A stretch of DNA of 64,000 nucleotides from Xanthobacter aminoxidans (GTDB lineage: Bacteria > Pseudomonadota > Alphaproteobacteria > Rhizobiales > Xanthobacteraceae): positions 52,861 through 116,860 of the forward strand of contig NZ_JAMJXC010000017.1 of assembly GCF_023571765.1 (NCBI RefSeq), read 5' to 3'. The position numbers and the translations under genes were made by a program. This document shows, one piece after another, positions 18,484 through 27,069 of the stretch. Numbering within the stretch: position 1 is the stretch's first letter; every line of letters begins with the position of its first letter. The notes beneath the pieces were generated by a model. That model had not been told where the DNA came from, ran no database searches, and was given only the letters and a program-made list of their open reading frames with translations.

Positions 18484-19824
18484 GTGGTGGCGCAGAGGCA
18501 GACGGTGGAGGCGCGCGCCTTCGCCAAGGCGGTCCGGCGGCTCATCCCGCTGATGATGGTGCTCTATGTGGTCAGCTTCCTCGATCGCGTGAATGTGGGC
18601 TTCGCGGCGCTGACCATGAATGCGGACCTGGGTTTCTCGCCCGAGGTCTATGGCTGGGGTGCCGGCATCTTCTTCCTCGGCTATTTCCTGTTCGAGGTGC
18701 CGAGCAATCTGGTGCTGCAGAAGGTGGGTGCGCGGCTGTGGATCTGCCGCATCATGGTGACGTGGGGCCTGATCTCGGCGGCGACCGCATTCGTGACGGG
18801 CGCGACCGGCTTCTTCATCGCCCGGTTCCTGCTCGGCGCTGCCGAGGCGGGCTTCCTGCCGGGGATGATCCTCTATCTCGGCTACTGGTTCCCGCTGTCG
18901 GTGCGGGCGCGCTACGTGGCGCTGTTCATGGCGGCGGTGCCCATCTCCAGCGCGCTCGGGGCGCCGTTGTCCGCCTGGATCCTCGACACCCACGGCCTCT
19001 TCGGCCTTGCCGGCTGGCAGTGGCTGTTCATCATCGAGGGGCTGCCGGCGGTGGTGCTCGGCCTCGTGGTGCTCGCCTTGCTGCCCGACAGCCCCGAGCA
19101 GGCCCGCTGGCTGACGGACGAGGAGAAGGCCGCCATCGCCGCGCGGCTCGATGCCGACCACCTCACCCATGATGCGGCGCATCAGGCCGCCCATCCCGCC
19201 GGCACGCACGAGGCCTGGCTGCCGGCCCTGAAGGACACGCGGGTCGTCGTGCTTTGCCTCGTCTATCTCGGCCTTGTGGTGGGGCTCTACGGGATCGGCC
19301 TGTGGCTGCCGCAGATCGTGCGTGCCATGGGCTATTCCACCCACGAGGTGGGGCTGATCCTCATCATCCCTTATGCGTTGAGCGCCCTCGCCATGCTCGC
19401 CGTGGGCCGCCACAGCGACCGGCGCGGTGAACGGGTGCTGCATGTGGCGGTTCCGGCGGTCGCCGGAGCGGCGGGGCTGGCCGCCAGCGTGGTCGCGCCT
19501 ACGCATATGGCGGCCATCGCCGCCATCTCCCTCGCTTCCATGGGGATCTATGCGGCGTTGGGGCCGTTCTGGTCGGTGCCGCCGCAATTCCTGCGCGGCA
19601 CGGCGGCGGCGGCCGGCATTGCGCTCATCAATTCGGTCGGCAATCTCGGCGGCTTCGCCGGCCCCTATCTCGTCGGCTTCGTGCGGGAGGCGACCGGCCG
19701 CTTCGATGTCGGCTTCATGGCGCTGGCGGCCATCGTGCTCGCCGCCGGTTTGCTCATGCTCGCTTTTCGGGCACAACTTGGGCCTTCGCTGCAGTGCAAT
19801 GACGCTGCGGCAAGAAAAATTTAG
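18484..19824 (+). CDS. MFS transporter, anion:cation symporter (ACS) type
   Basis: The 446-residue protein has 12 predicted membrane segments and MFS signatures typical of the ACS family: VSFLDRVNVGFAAL in helix 1, GAAEAGFLPGM in helix 4-5, and a cytoplasmic loop with DSPEQARWLTDEEKAAI. Such permeases take up organic anions such as tartrate, phthalate or sugar acids. I chose the GTG at 18484 because it follows GGGGGAGGGG closely. It is divergent from fabI with 160 bases between, so the SAF oxidoreductase, FabI and this carrier might serve one substrate. Confidence 0.9.
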   Translation: MVAQRQTVEARAFAKAVRRLIPLMMVLYVVSFLDRVNVGFAALTMNADLGFSPEVYGWGAGIFFLGYFLFEVPSNLVLQKVGARLWICRIMVTWGLISAATAFVTGATGFFIARFLLGAAEAGFLPGMILYLGYWFPLSVRARYVALFMAAVPISSALGAPLSAWILDTHGLFGLAGWQWLFIIEGLPAVVLGLVVLALLPDSPEQARWLTDEEKAAIAARLDADHLTHDAAHQAAHPAGTHEAWLPALKDTRVVVLCLVYLGLVVGLYGIGLWLPQIVRAMGYSTHEVGLILIIPYALSALAMLAVGRHSDRRGERVLHVAVPAVAGAAGLAASVVAPTHMAAIAAISLASMGIYAALGPFWSVPPQFLRGTAAAAGIALINSVGNLGGFAGPYLVGFVREATGRFDVGFMALAAIVLAAGLLMLAFRAQLGPSLQCNDAAARKI

Positions 19825-19919
19825 CCAGCACCGTCTCAGCCTGATGAAGAGGTCAAGCTTTTCTGCTTTACTCTCACTCCCAATGACCGCCGGACAGTCG
19901 GCGGCGCGGGAGGAACATC

Positions 19920-20240
19920 GTGGCATTTCAAGCGAAGGGTCGGTCGCGCCCGCCCTCTGCGGGCCCTGCGGGGGGCCCTCTGGGGCAGTTCACAGCACAC
20001 AGCCAGCTGGCCGCGCAAAGCATGGCGGCCCGGGACGCGGGCGCGCGTGAGCGTGCCTCGGTCATGATCGTGGCCATGGCCTGCTCGTTCTCGGGCCTGC
20101 TGGTGGGACTTTGCCTCGCGGCAGCGCACTGGCCCGGTCTGGCCTTCATGGCCGGCGCCGCGATCGCCGGCACCGGCGCTTGGTTCGCCCGTGGCCTCTC
20201 CCTCGATCTGTCGAATGAGAGCGGGGACGGCGCGCAATAG
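19920..20240 (+). CDS. Hypothetical small membrane protein
   Basis: The protein has 106 residues with a GTG start after GGGAGGAA. I do not recognise it. An N-terminal hydrophilic, Gly/Pro-rich part of about 45 residues is followed by two hydrophobic segments (about 48-68 and 70-90) and a short acidic tail. It lies 95 bases after the MFS gene and just before the 42-base tandem repeats, convergent with fae. It may be a recent or lineage-specific gene. Confidence 0.55.
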   Translation: MAFQAKGRSRPPSAGPAGGPLGQFTAHSQLAAQSMAARDAGARERASVMIVAMACSFSGLLVGLCLAAAHWPGLAFMAGAAIAGTGAWFARGLSLDLSNESGDGAQ

Positions 20241-20250
20241 CGCCTCCCGC

Positions 20251-20376
20251 GGTCAGTCCACCGCCAAGGGATGACGCGCCGTGTCCCGGCGCGGTTAGTC
20301 TACCGCCAAGGGGTGACGCGCCGTTTCCCGGCGCGGTTAGTCTACAGCCAAGGGATGACGCGCCGTTTCCCGGCGC
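20251..20376. repeat. Three tandem 42-bp repeats over the fae 3' end
   Basis: Three head-to-tail copies start at 20251, 20293 and 20335, each 42 bases and differing at a few positions. The third copy is the end of fae (the last 14 codons and the stop); the other two repeat that segment beyond the stop. Each copy holds a CGCGCCG / CGGCGCG inverted repeat. At the gene-proximal junction it extends to an 11-base perfect stem (20355-20365 with 20371-20381). Length 42 keeps the reading frame, but each copy carries the stop. Confidence 0.93.
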
Positions 20377-20846
20377 GTCATGGCCTCCGCCGGGCTCGGC
20401 GTTCCGCTGATGGCCCGCGTGATGGCAAGGCGGGTGGCCTCGTGGTTGAAGGCCTGGATGCGCGCATCGTCGCTGGCGTCCCAGTGGATGAACACCCCCA
20501 CGCAGATGAAGATGTCGTCGGCCTCCTCGATGGGGATGAGGCCGTCCGCAACACAATCCGCCACCGCCTTCGCCACCGCATATTGCGCCGGCCCGAACAT
20601 CTGCACCGCCTGGCGGGCATCCTTGATCGTCACCTTGTTGAAGAGGACGGTGGCGGGCTTCACCATCAGATTGGGCTCGACCACGGCGAGCAAAGCGGTG
20701 AAGCCGTCCTTGTTGTTGGTGATGGCATTGACGAAGGCGATCTCGGCGGAAGAGCCGCGCGGACCCATGATGAGGTCGATGTGCGCCACCTCGTTGCCGT
20801 CGCCCACCAGGGCCTCTCCCACCAGAAGACGGTCGATCCTGGGCAT
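20337..20846 (-). CDS. fae: Formaldehyde-activating enzyme
   Basis: The 169-residue protein is very similar along its whole length to Methylobacterium Fae. Matching stretches include [37 protein letters not shown] and VGVFIHWDA. His22 in EVAHID matches the catalytic histidine. Fae condenses formaldehyde with tetrahydromethanopterin, so the organism probably oxidises C1 compounds or detoxifies formaldehyde by the H4MPT route; the other genes of that route are not in the window. GAGGATTTC precedes the ATG. The C-terminal tail ([10 protein letters not shown]) is encoded by the first of three tandem 42-base repeats. Confidence 0.95.
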   Translation of the reverse strand: MPRIDRLLVGEALVGDGNEVAHIDLIMGPRGSSAEIAFVNAITNNKDGFTALLAVVEPNLMVKPATVLFNKVTIKDARQAVQMFGPAQYAVAKAVADCVADGLIPIEEADDIFICVGVFIHWDASDDARIQAFNHEATRLAITRAISGTPSPAEAMTRRETARHPLAVD

Positions 20847-20892
20847 GAAATCCTCCGCAAAATGCTGTGCTGAAAAGGCGTGCTGAAAAGCG

Positions 20893-22170
20893 CTACTGGA
20901 TCTCGAAGGGGATGTTGCCGGTGGCCGCCGCGCCGCGCCCGTCGCGCAGCGTGACGAACACGCGGTAGCGGCCGGGCGGCAGGCCGAAGATGCGCACGCC
21001 TGTCGGGGCGGGATCGTGCAGGCCCTCGGGAAAGTTGGGCGGCACCGGCTCGGGATCGCCGCCGACGCTGCGGGCGGTGGTCTCGGCCATGATCTGCCAT
21101 TCGGCCTTCAGCGGGTCGCCATCGGGATCTGTGGCGGAGAGGCGCACCAGGGTCTGCCCGTCGGTGGAGAATCGGGCCGGTCCCACGAGGGAGAGGGCGA
21201 GGATGCGCGGCGCCCTATTGGGGCCGCCGGGCACCTTTCCGCCCCACAGATCGGCCATCACCTCCACCGTCTCGGTCCATTCGCCGGTGGGCAGCAGCAG
21301 CGAATACCAGGAGGGCGTCACCTCCTGCTTCTGCCCCCACAGGAAGGGCATGGCGCCGACGCCCGCCTGCTTCGCCCCCATCAGATAGCGCCGCACGCGG
21401 GCGGCCTTGTCCGAGGAGGTCGGCTCCATGGGCGCGCCCCAAGGCGCCTTCGGGGCATCCCAATGGCCCTGCGCGCCGAGCTCGGTGAGGATGATGGGGC
21501 CGGTCCAGCCCTGCGCCCGCGCGCGGCCGGCGGCGGTGAGCAGGCCGTCGCCATAGCCGTTGATGCCGAGCACGTCGATGTCCGGCGCATTGCGCTTCAG
21601 GATGGCAGCCTTGTCCTGCCCCACTTCGGCGAGCACCGCCATGGTGGGGTGCTGGCTGTCCAGTGTCTTCACCAGCCGCGCGGCCTCCTCGATGGCTGGC
21701 CACACGGCCTGCGCCTCCTCCGGGGAAAGCTCGACCTCCACCTCGTTGCCGATGCCCCACATGAGCAGCGCCGGATGGGTGCGATAGCGCTCCACCATGT
21801 GGCGCAGCGCCTCCAGCTGGGCCGTCACCGCCGCACGGTCGGCATAGTTGAAGCCGAGGCGGGGATGGCCGAGCCAGAAGCCCACGATCACCTTCAGCCC
21901 CGCCCGCTGCGCCGCGTCGAGAATCTCCCCCGGCTCCTGCCCGTAGGTGCGGATGGTGTTGGCGCCCAGCGCCTTCAGATCGGGAAAGCGCGTCTCGCCG
22001 CTGGCACCGAGGGGAACAAAGGGTTTGCCGTCCACCAGGATGTCGGTTCCGCGCACCGCCACCTGGGAGGCATGAGCCTGTCGCACGAGGACAGGGGAAA
22101 GCGCGAGCGCAAGCAGCAGGAGGACGAAAACGTGACGCACGGACTTCACTCGCGATTGACCTGAGGACAT
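20893..22170 (-). CDS. Secreted glycoside hydrolase-like TIM-barrel protein
   Basis: The 425-residue protein has a signal-like N terminus (hydrophobic run [16 protein letters not shown]). Its TIM-barrel resembles glycosidases of clan GH-A (GH2/GH5 type). WGIGNEVE carries the likely acid/base Glu after Asn, and [10 protein letters not shown] carries the likely nucleophile Glu. The C-terminal part (about 320-425) looks like an Ig-like or carbohydrate-associated domain. It lies 46 bases upstream of fae on the same strand. The start is uncertain: ATG at 22170 or GTG codons about 24 bases on. The substrate is unknown. Confidence 0.75.
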   Translation of the reverse strand: MSSGQSRVKSVRHVFVLLLLALALSPVLVRQAHASQVAVRGTDILVDGKPFVPLGASGETRFPDLKALGANTIRTYGQEPGEILDAAQRAGLKVIVGFWLGHPRLGFNYADRAAVTAQLEALRHMVERYRTHPALLMWGIGNEVEVELSPEEAQAVWPAIEEAARLVKTLDSQHPTMAVLAEVGQDKAAILKRNAPDIDVLGINGYGDGLLTAAGRARAQGWTGPIILTELGAQGHWDAPKAPWGAPMEPTSSDKAARVRRYLMGAKQAGVGAMPFLWGQKQEVTPSWYSLLLPTGEWTETVEVMADLWGGKVPGGPNRAPRILALSLVGPARFSTDGQTLVRLSATDPDGDPLKAEWQIMAETTARSVGGDPEPVPPNFPEGLHDPAPTGVRIFGLPPGRYRVFVTLRDGRGAAATGNIPFEIQ

Positions 22171-22268
22171 CGATGCATTGCAGCATGCAGCGTGGGGGAT
22201 GGCTTCGGCAACATCAACCCGGCCTGCCCCGCGCGCCTTGCCGCATCGCAAACGGGGAACCGGAGCGG

Positions 22269-22298
22269 ACGCGGCGCGATCTGCTATAAGCGCCGCGT
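22269..22298. promoter_or_regulatory. Hairpin in divergent promoter region
   Basis: ACGCGGCGC (22269-22277) and GCGCCGCGT (22290-22298) form a perfect 9-base inverted repeat. Its 12-base loop contains CTATAA, a possible -10 element. It lies between the divergent glycosidase and metallophosphoesterase genes. Function unknown. Confidence 0.35.
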
Positions 22299-22346
22299 TC
22301 CTGTCGCATTCCTTGCCGCACGTCCTGCCGCATCAAGGTCCGCTCC

Positions 22347-23267
22347 ATGCCCGTGATCGCTCATCTCTCCGACCCGCACCTCGGCCCGATCCCGGAGGCG
22401 CGCATCTCCGAGCTTCTGGGCAAGCGCTTCTTCGGAATGATGAACTGGATCGGCGCGCGGCGGCGCAATTTCGGCGCATCGACGCTGGCGCCGCTCACGG
22501 AAGACCTTCTCGCCCAGCAGCCGGACCACATCTGCGTCACCGGCGACCTCGTGAATGTGAGCCTGCCGGCCGAGTTCGACACCGGCGCCACCTTCCTCGC
22601 CTCCCTCGGGGAGCCCGGCACGGTGAGCGTCGTGCCCGGCAACCATGACGCCTATGTGCGCTCCGCCATGCATTACCATCTGGAGCATTGGGCGCCCTTC
22701 CTCGCCGGAGACGACGGCCATCCCCATACGCCGGTGGATGTGGATTCCTTCCCTTACGTCCGGCGGCGGGGCGAGGTGGCGATCGTTGGCGTCTCGACGG
22801 CGATCCCCACGGCGGTGTTCCTCGCCAGCGGCAAGGCAGGGCGGGCGCAGCTCGGCCGGCTCTCGGCGCTGCTGGAGCGGCTGAAGGCGGAAGGGCTGTT
22901 CCGGGTGGTGATGATCCATCATCCCCCCGTGGGCGAGCGCCCCTTCCACCGCGACCTGCGCGATGCGGAGGAGGTGCGGGCGGTGCTCGCGCAGGCGGGG
23001 GCGGAACTGGTGCTGCATGGGCACGACCATCGCGCCTCCCTCGGATACATCCCGTCGGCAGCCGGCCGCATCCCCGTGGTGGGTGTGCCCTCCGCCTCGG
23101 CCGGGCCGCAGGATGAGCGCGGCGCCGGCGGCTATTGTCTCTACCGGATCTCCGGCGGGCCCGGTGCATGGCGCTGCGAGATGGAACGACGCGGATATTC
23201 CCGGGATACGCAGGGAGTTTCGAGTCTGGAAGCGAAAGTACTTGTCGGATCGGAAGGTGTTGCCTGA
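22347..23267 (+). CDS. Calcineurin-like metallophosphoesterase
   Basis: The 306-residue cytosolic protein has the metallophosphoesterase motifs in order: DPHLG (9-13), GDLVN, GNHD and GHDH. These bind a dinuclear metal centre. Related proteins cleave cyclic nucleotides or phosphodiesters (CpdA-like), but the substrate cannot be read from sequence. It is divergent from the glycosidase gene. About 150 bases without a gene follow before the Spy-like gene. Confidence 0.88.
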   Translation: MPVIAHLSDPHLGPIPEARISELLGKRFFGMMNWIGARRRNFGASTLAPLTEDLLAQQPDHICVTGDLVNVSLPAEFDTGATFLASLGEPGTVSVVPGNHDAYVRSAMHYHLEHWAPFLAGDDGHPHTPVDVDSFPYVRRRGEVAIVGVSTAIPTAVFLASGKAGRAQLGRLSALLERLKAEGLFRVVMIHHPPVGERPFHRDLRDAEEVRAVLAQAGAELVLHGHDHRASLGYIPSAAGRIPVVGVPSASAGPQDERGAGGYCLYRISGGPGAWRCEMERRGYSRDTQGVSSLEAKVLVGSEGVA

Positions 23268-23421
23268 AAGTCGTGGCAGAATGGTGGTATTGTTGCGCAC
23301 GAGGTCACACGAAAAATCTATTTGCAACAAGTTGTATCAAGATGTCTATTACCGAAGTTTAAGTTGCCGGACGTGGGTTTGGGGACGATGCTTCCTTCGT
23401 CCCTGAAGGAGGACCCACGAC

Positions 23422-23970
23422 ATGAAACGCGCTCTTTTCGCCGCAACCGCCGCTGCGCTGATCGCCGGTTCCGCGGCCACCTATGCCGCGAACACCCCCG
23501 CCGCGGGGGATGGGCCGCACCGCTGGCAGCCGACCGCCGAGGATCGCGCCATCCTCACCGATGCCCGCATCGTCGCGCTCAAGACCGCGCTGAAGCTCAC
23601 GCCTGATCAGGAGAAGCTGTGGCCGGGCGTGGAGCAGACGCTGAAGTCCGTCGCCAAGGATGCGGCCCAGCGCCGCGAGCAGATGGCCGCCGACCGCAAG
23701 GCCGCCCGCGAGGCGCGGCAGGCCGGCACGCCGGCTGATCCCATCGCCCGCATGCGCACCGCCGCCGACCGCATGGACGCCCGCGCCAACGACCTGCGCA
23801 AGATCGCCGATGCGGCGGACCCGCTCTACAAGACCCTCGACACGGCGCAGAAGCAGCGCCTCAACATGGTGCTGCACCAGCAGTTCCGCGGCATGGGCGG
23901 CGGCATGGGCGGCGGCTGGCATCACGGCCCGCACGGCGGCCCGAATGCGGATGGCCCGCGTCGCGGCTGA
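23422..23970 (+). CDS. Spy/CpxP-like periplasmic protein (LTxxQ)
   Basis: The 182-residue secreted protein has a signal peptide ending TYAAN (about 23). A helical domain carries LKLTPDQEKLW, the LTxxQ signature of Spy/CpxP proteins. The C terminus is rich in Gly, Met and His (GMGGGMGGGWHH), which could bind metal. Spy is a periplasmic chaperone, and family members respond to envelope or metal stress. A strong AAGGAGG ribosome binding site precedes the ATG and a clear terminator follows, so it forms its own transcript. Confidence 0.85.
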   Translation: MKRALFAATAAALIAGSAATYAANTPAAGDGPHRWQPTAEDRAILTDARIVALKTALKLTPDQEKLWPGVEQTLKSVAKDAAQRREQMAADRKAAREARQAGTPADPIARMRTAADRMDARANDLRKIADAADPLYKTLDTAQKQRLNMVLHQQFRGMGGGMGGGWHHGPHGGPNADGPRRG

Positions 23971-23995
23971 CGCTGGGGACCTCCGGCAGACACGG

Positions 23996-24021
23996 CGGGG
24001 CGGCCTTGGCCGCCCCGTTTT
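23996..24021 (+). terminator. Intrinsic terminator after Spy-like gene
   Basis: CGGGGCGGCC (23996-24005) pairs with GGCCGCCCCG (24008-24017) and is followed by TTTT. Confidence 0.93.
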
Positions 24022-24129
24022 GCGAATGTCTCGAGGTAATATGCGACCGATCCATGAGAGCTGCTCATGGAGCCGTTGACGATTATTGATTTTCCAAAGG
24101 ACGTGGGCTGCTCGTAGAATGGGTTTAAC

Positions 24130-24147
24130 ATGCACCCGTGGGTGCAT
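24130..24147. promoter_or_regulatory. Perfect inverted repeat before MFS gene
   Basis: ATGCACCC and GGGTGCAT flank a two-base GT centre, 22 bases before the ATG at 24170. A TAGAAT lies about 11 bases upstream as a possible -10. Such a palindrome near the transcript start suggests a repressor operator. Confidence 0.55.
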
Positions 24148-24169
24148 CTCCCAACGCGAGACGACCCTC

Positions 24170-25417
24170 ATGTCCGCCCCATCCTCACCGACGGCCAATC
24201 TTGGCCGGAGCGGCACCGTTCCGGCCATCCTCATTCTCATCGCCGGCTCGGCGGTGGCGCTGCTGACCTTCGGACCGCGCTCCGTCTTCGGCCTGTTCCT
24301 GCTGCCCATGTCGCAGGAGTTCGGCTGGGGCCGCGACGTGTTCGGCTTCGCCGTGGCCATCCAGAACCTTCTGTGGGGCGTGGGTTCGCCGTTCGCCGGC
24401 GCGCTGGCCGATCGCTTCGGCACGGTACGGGTGCTGTGCTGCGGCGCGCTCATCTATGCCGCCGGCCTCGCGCTGATGGCCTATGCGACGACGCCCGGCC
24501 TGCTGCACCTGTCCGCCGGCGTGCTCATCGGCTTCGGCCTGTCCGCCGCGTCGTTCAATCTCGTGCTCGCGGCCTTCGGCAAGCTCCTGCCGAACGAGTG
24601 GAAGTCGATCGGCTTCGGTCTCGCCACCGCGGCCGGATCGTTCGGCCAGTTCCTGTTCCCGCCGCTCACCCGCGGGCTCATGGACACCATCGGCTGGCAC
24701 CAGACCCTGCTGGTGTTCGGCGCCTCGCTGCTCATCGTGCTGCCGTTCTCGCTGGCGCTCGCCACCCGCGCGTCCGCACCGTACGCCACCGGTGCCGCAC
24801 AGGCGCCGCAGCAGACCATCGGCGCGGCCCTGAGCGAGGCGCTCCGGCATCCGAGCTACGTAATGCTGGTGCTCGGCTTCTTCACCTGCGGCTTCCAGCT
24901 CGCCTTCGTCACCGTCCACATGCCGGCCTTCCTGGTGGACAAGGGCATGAGCCTGTCGGTGGGCGCCTACACGCTGGCCCTGATCGGCCTGTTCAACATC
25001 CTCGGCTCTCTGACCGCCGGCTATCTCTCCAACCGCATGCCGCGCAAGGTGCTGCTGTCGGTCATCTACGCCGCGCGCGGCGTCGTCATCGCGGTGTTCG
25101 TGATGACCCCGATCACGGCGACGAGCTGCTACATGTTCGGCGCCGCCATGGGCTTCCTGTGGCTGTCCACCGTGCCGCCGACCTCGGGCCTCGTGATGCT
25201 CATGTTCGGCACGCGCTACATGGCCATGCTCTATGGCTTCGCCTTCTTCTCCCATCAGGTGGGCGGCTTCCTCGGCGTCTATCTCGGCGGCGAGATCTAT
25301 GAGGCGACCAAGAGCTACGACTGGCTGTGGTGGCTGTCCGTCGCGCTGTCTTTTGCCTCCGCGGCCATCAATCTGCCCATAAGGGAACGTCCTGTTCATC
25401 GGCCGGTAACCGTATGA
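24170..25417 (+). CDS. MFS transporter, OFA/monocarboxylate-like
   Basis: The 415-residue protein has 12 predicted membrane segments. The first, ILILIAGSAVALLTFGPRSVFGLFLLPM, and the loop ADRFGTVRV fit the oxalate:formate antiporter or monocarboxylate porter branch of the MFS. The substrate is probably a small organic anion. The ATG at 24170 comes soon after a palindromic operator-like site. No enzyme genes flank it in the same unit, so the context gives no further hint. Confidence 0.87.
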   Translation: MSAPSSPTANLGRSGTVPAILILIAGSAVALLTFGPRSVFGLFLLPMSQEFGWGRDVFGFAVAIQNLLWGVGSPFAGALADRFGTVRVLCCGALIYAAGLALMAYATTPGLLHLSAGVLIGFGLSAASFNLVLAAFGKLLPNEWKSIGFGLATAAGSFGQFLFPPLTRGLMDTIGWHQTLLVFGASLLIVLPFSLALATRASAPYATGAAQAPQQTIGAALSEALRHPSYVMLVLGFFTCGFQLAFVTVHMPAFLVDKGMSLSVGAYTLALIGLFNILGSLTAGYLSNRMPRKVLLSVIYAARGVVIAVFVMTPITATSCYMFGAAMGFLWLSTVPPTSGLVMLMFGTRYMAMLYGFAFFSHQVGGFLGVYLGGEIYEATKSYDWLWWLSVALSFASAAINLPIRERPVHRPVTV

Positions 25418-25538
25418 GCGCGACTCTCAGAGCACGGTGCTGGAAGATTCGGCATCGTGCGCACGGCGCCGGTGTTCCCTAGCTGTTCCTGCTCTTGACA
25501 ATGGCCGGTGGTGTCTGCGCAACGTGAACGAAGATCAG

Positions 25539-26024
25539 ATGGATAATCGCGAACAAGCCATGCGCAGCATTCTCGTCGCGGCCTTGGGCTTTGCCGCACT
25601 CCTCCCGGCCGCTCTGGCGCCGGCGCCCGCAGCCGCCCAGCAGCTCTCGGCCGACCAGGCGCGCGAGTTCGTGGTCGGACGCACCTTCTCGTTCACCTGC
25701 TTTGAAGGTTCCAAGGGCGCAGGGCGCGTCTATGCCGATGGCTCGGTCGCCGGCATGATCACCCTGCGCGACGCGCCGCCGCGCTTCGTGCGCCTGCCGC
25801 CGAACACCCTGCGCGTGCGCGGCGAGAATGTGTGCGGCTTCGTGAAGGGCATGACCTTCGAGCCCTGCTTCGATCTGGTGAAGACCGGGCAGAACTCCTT
25901 CCGCGGCTCGCTCGCCGGCATTCAGACCATGTGGTGCGAATTTGTCGGCGCCAGCGGCGAAGGCCAGCAGGTGGCCTCGCGCCGCTCCAAGTCCAAGCGC
26001 ACCACGGAAGCCTCCGCGGACTGA
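25539..26024 (+). CDS. Hypothetical secreted protein with four cysteines
   Basis: The 161-residue protein has a signal peptide (hydrophobic AALGFAALLPAALAPAPAAAQ), then a beta-rich domain with four cysteines (FTCFEG, ENVCGF, FEPCFD, MWCEF), probably two disulfides, and a basic tail (RRSKSKR). Related unnamed proteins occur in Hyphomicrobiales, as far as I can judge. Two ATG starts, at 25539 and 25560, are both compatible with the signal peptide. A TTGACA at 25495 may be part of its promoter. It converges on the LysR gene, with 11 bases between the stops. Confidence 0.7.
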   Translation: MDNREQAMRSILVAALGFAALLPAALAPAPAAAQQLSADQAREFVVGRTFSFTCFEGSKGAGRVYADGSVAGMITLRDAPPRFVRLPPNTLRVRGENVCGFVKGMTFEPCFDLVKTGQNSFRGSLAGIQTMWCEFVGASGEGQQVASRRSKSKRTTEASAD

Positions 26025-26035
26025 GCTTTTTCCCG

Positions 26036-26947
26036 TCAGCCCGCAGTCGCGGGCTGATCCTCCATCCCCTCGATCCGCCCCCTGAGCTTGCCGATTTCCC
26101 GGCCCGCATGTTCCATGAAGGTCCGCACACGGGCGGTCGCCTTGATGTCGGGATGGGTGAGCAGCCACAGTCCGGATTCCAGCTCCCCCTGCCGTCCCAT
26201 GAGCTGGACGAGACCCGGCGTGACCGCCGCGATGAAGCAGGGCAGCAGCGCCAGCCCCATGCCCGCCGCCGCCGCCTCGGCAAGGCCGAGCACCGTATTC
26301 ACCCGATAGATGATCTTCTCCTCGCCCACGCGCTCGCGCAGCCATTTGGCGGGCTTGATGGCGCCGAGATTGTCGGAGAAGCCGATCCAGTCGTAGCGCC
26401 GCAGGTCCGCCGGATCGAGCGGGCCGGTGATGTTCTGCGCGGCGCTGCCATAGATGCCCCAGGCGATGGAGGCCATGCGCCGCCCCACCAGCGTGTCGCC
26501 GGGCCGGTCGCTGGCGCGGATGGCCACGTCCGCGTCGCGCTTCGAAAGGCTGAGCGACTGGTTGGAGATCACCACGTCGAGGCGGATCTCCGGATAGGCC
26601 GCGCGGAACGAGGCGAAGATGGGCGTGAGCATGTGCACCAGCAGCGTGTCGTTGGTGGTCACGCGCAATTCGCCGGAGGGGCGCAGATCCTGGCCTGTGA
26701 TGCGGCGCTCCACCGCTAGCACCTCGTCCGCCATGTGCTCGGCGAGGCGCACCATCTCCTCGCCCATGGGGGTGGGCACGTAGCCTGCGCGCGCGCGCTC
26801 GAACAGCCGGGCGCCCAATTGCTGCTCCAGCGTGCCGAGGCGGCGGAAGACGGTGGAGTGGTTGACCGCCAGTTGCTCGGCGGCACCCGCCAGAGAGCCG
26901 GTTTCAGCGATGGCCCGGACCAGCCGGAAATCATCCCACGGTATCAT
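26036..26947 (-). CDS. LysR-family transcriptional regulator
   Basis: The 303-residue protein has an N-terminal winged helix-turn-helix (WDDFRLVRAIAETGSLAGAAEQL, recognition part VNHSTVFRRL) and a LysR substrate-binding domain from about residue 90. It is divergent from the DoxX gene, with a TTTGC-N6-GCAAA site between them. This is the usual arrangement for a LysR protein that controls its neighbour. The inducer is unknown. Confidence 0.93.
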   Translation of the reverse strand: MIPWDDFRLVRAIAETGSLAGAAEQLAVNHSTVFRRLGTLEQQLGARLFERARAGYVPTPMGEEMVRLAEHMADEVLAVERRITGQDLRPSGELRVTTNDTLLVHMLTPIFASFRAAYPEIRLDVVISNQSLSLSKRDADVAIRASDRPGDTLVGRRMASIAWGIYGSAAQNITGPLDPADLRRYDWIGFSDNLGAIKPAKWLRERVGEEKIIYRVNTVLGLAEAAAAGMGLALLPCFIAAVTPGLVQLMGRQGELESGLWLLTHPDIKATARVRTFMEHAGREIGKLRGRIEGMEDQPATAG

Positions 26948-26972
26948 GGAGAGGCGACCCTCGGGAAAGTGA

Positions 26973-26988
26973 TTTGCGCAGATGCAAA
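26973..26988. promoter_or_regulatory. Candidate LysR binding site
   Basis: TTTGC-GCAGAT-GCAAA is a perfect dyad and contains the T-N11-A pattern of LysR sites. It sits 26 bases upstream of the lysR start and about 80 bases from doxX, as expected for autoregulation and divergent control. Confidence 0.6.
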
Positions 26989-27069
26989 CTCGATCTGGAT
27001 TTGATGAGTATGGCCGTGCATGAGCGCGAAAGCTAGATGTGGCGTCACCTCAAACCGGAGTTCACTCCC

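Noticed and set aside
20251..20376. Possible CRISPR array
   Set aside because: The three 42-bp units are contiguous with no spacers between them and duplicate a gene end.
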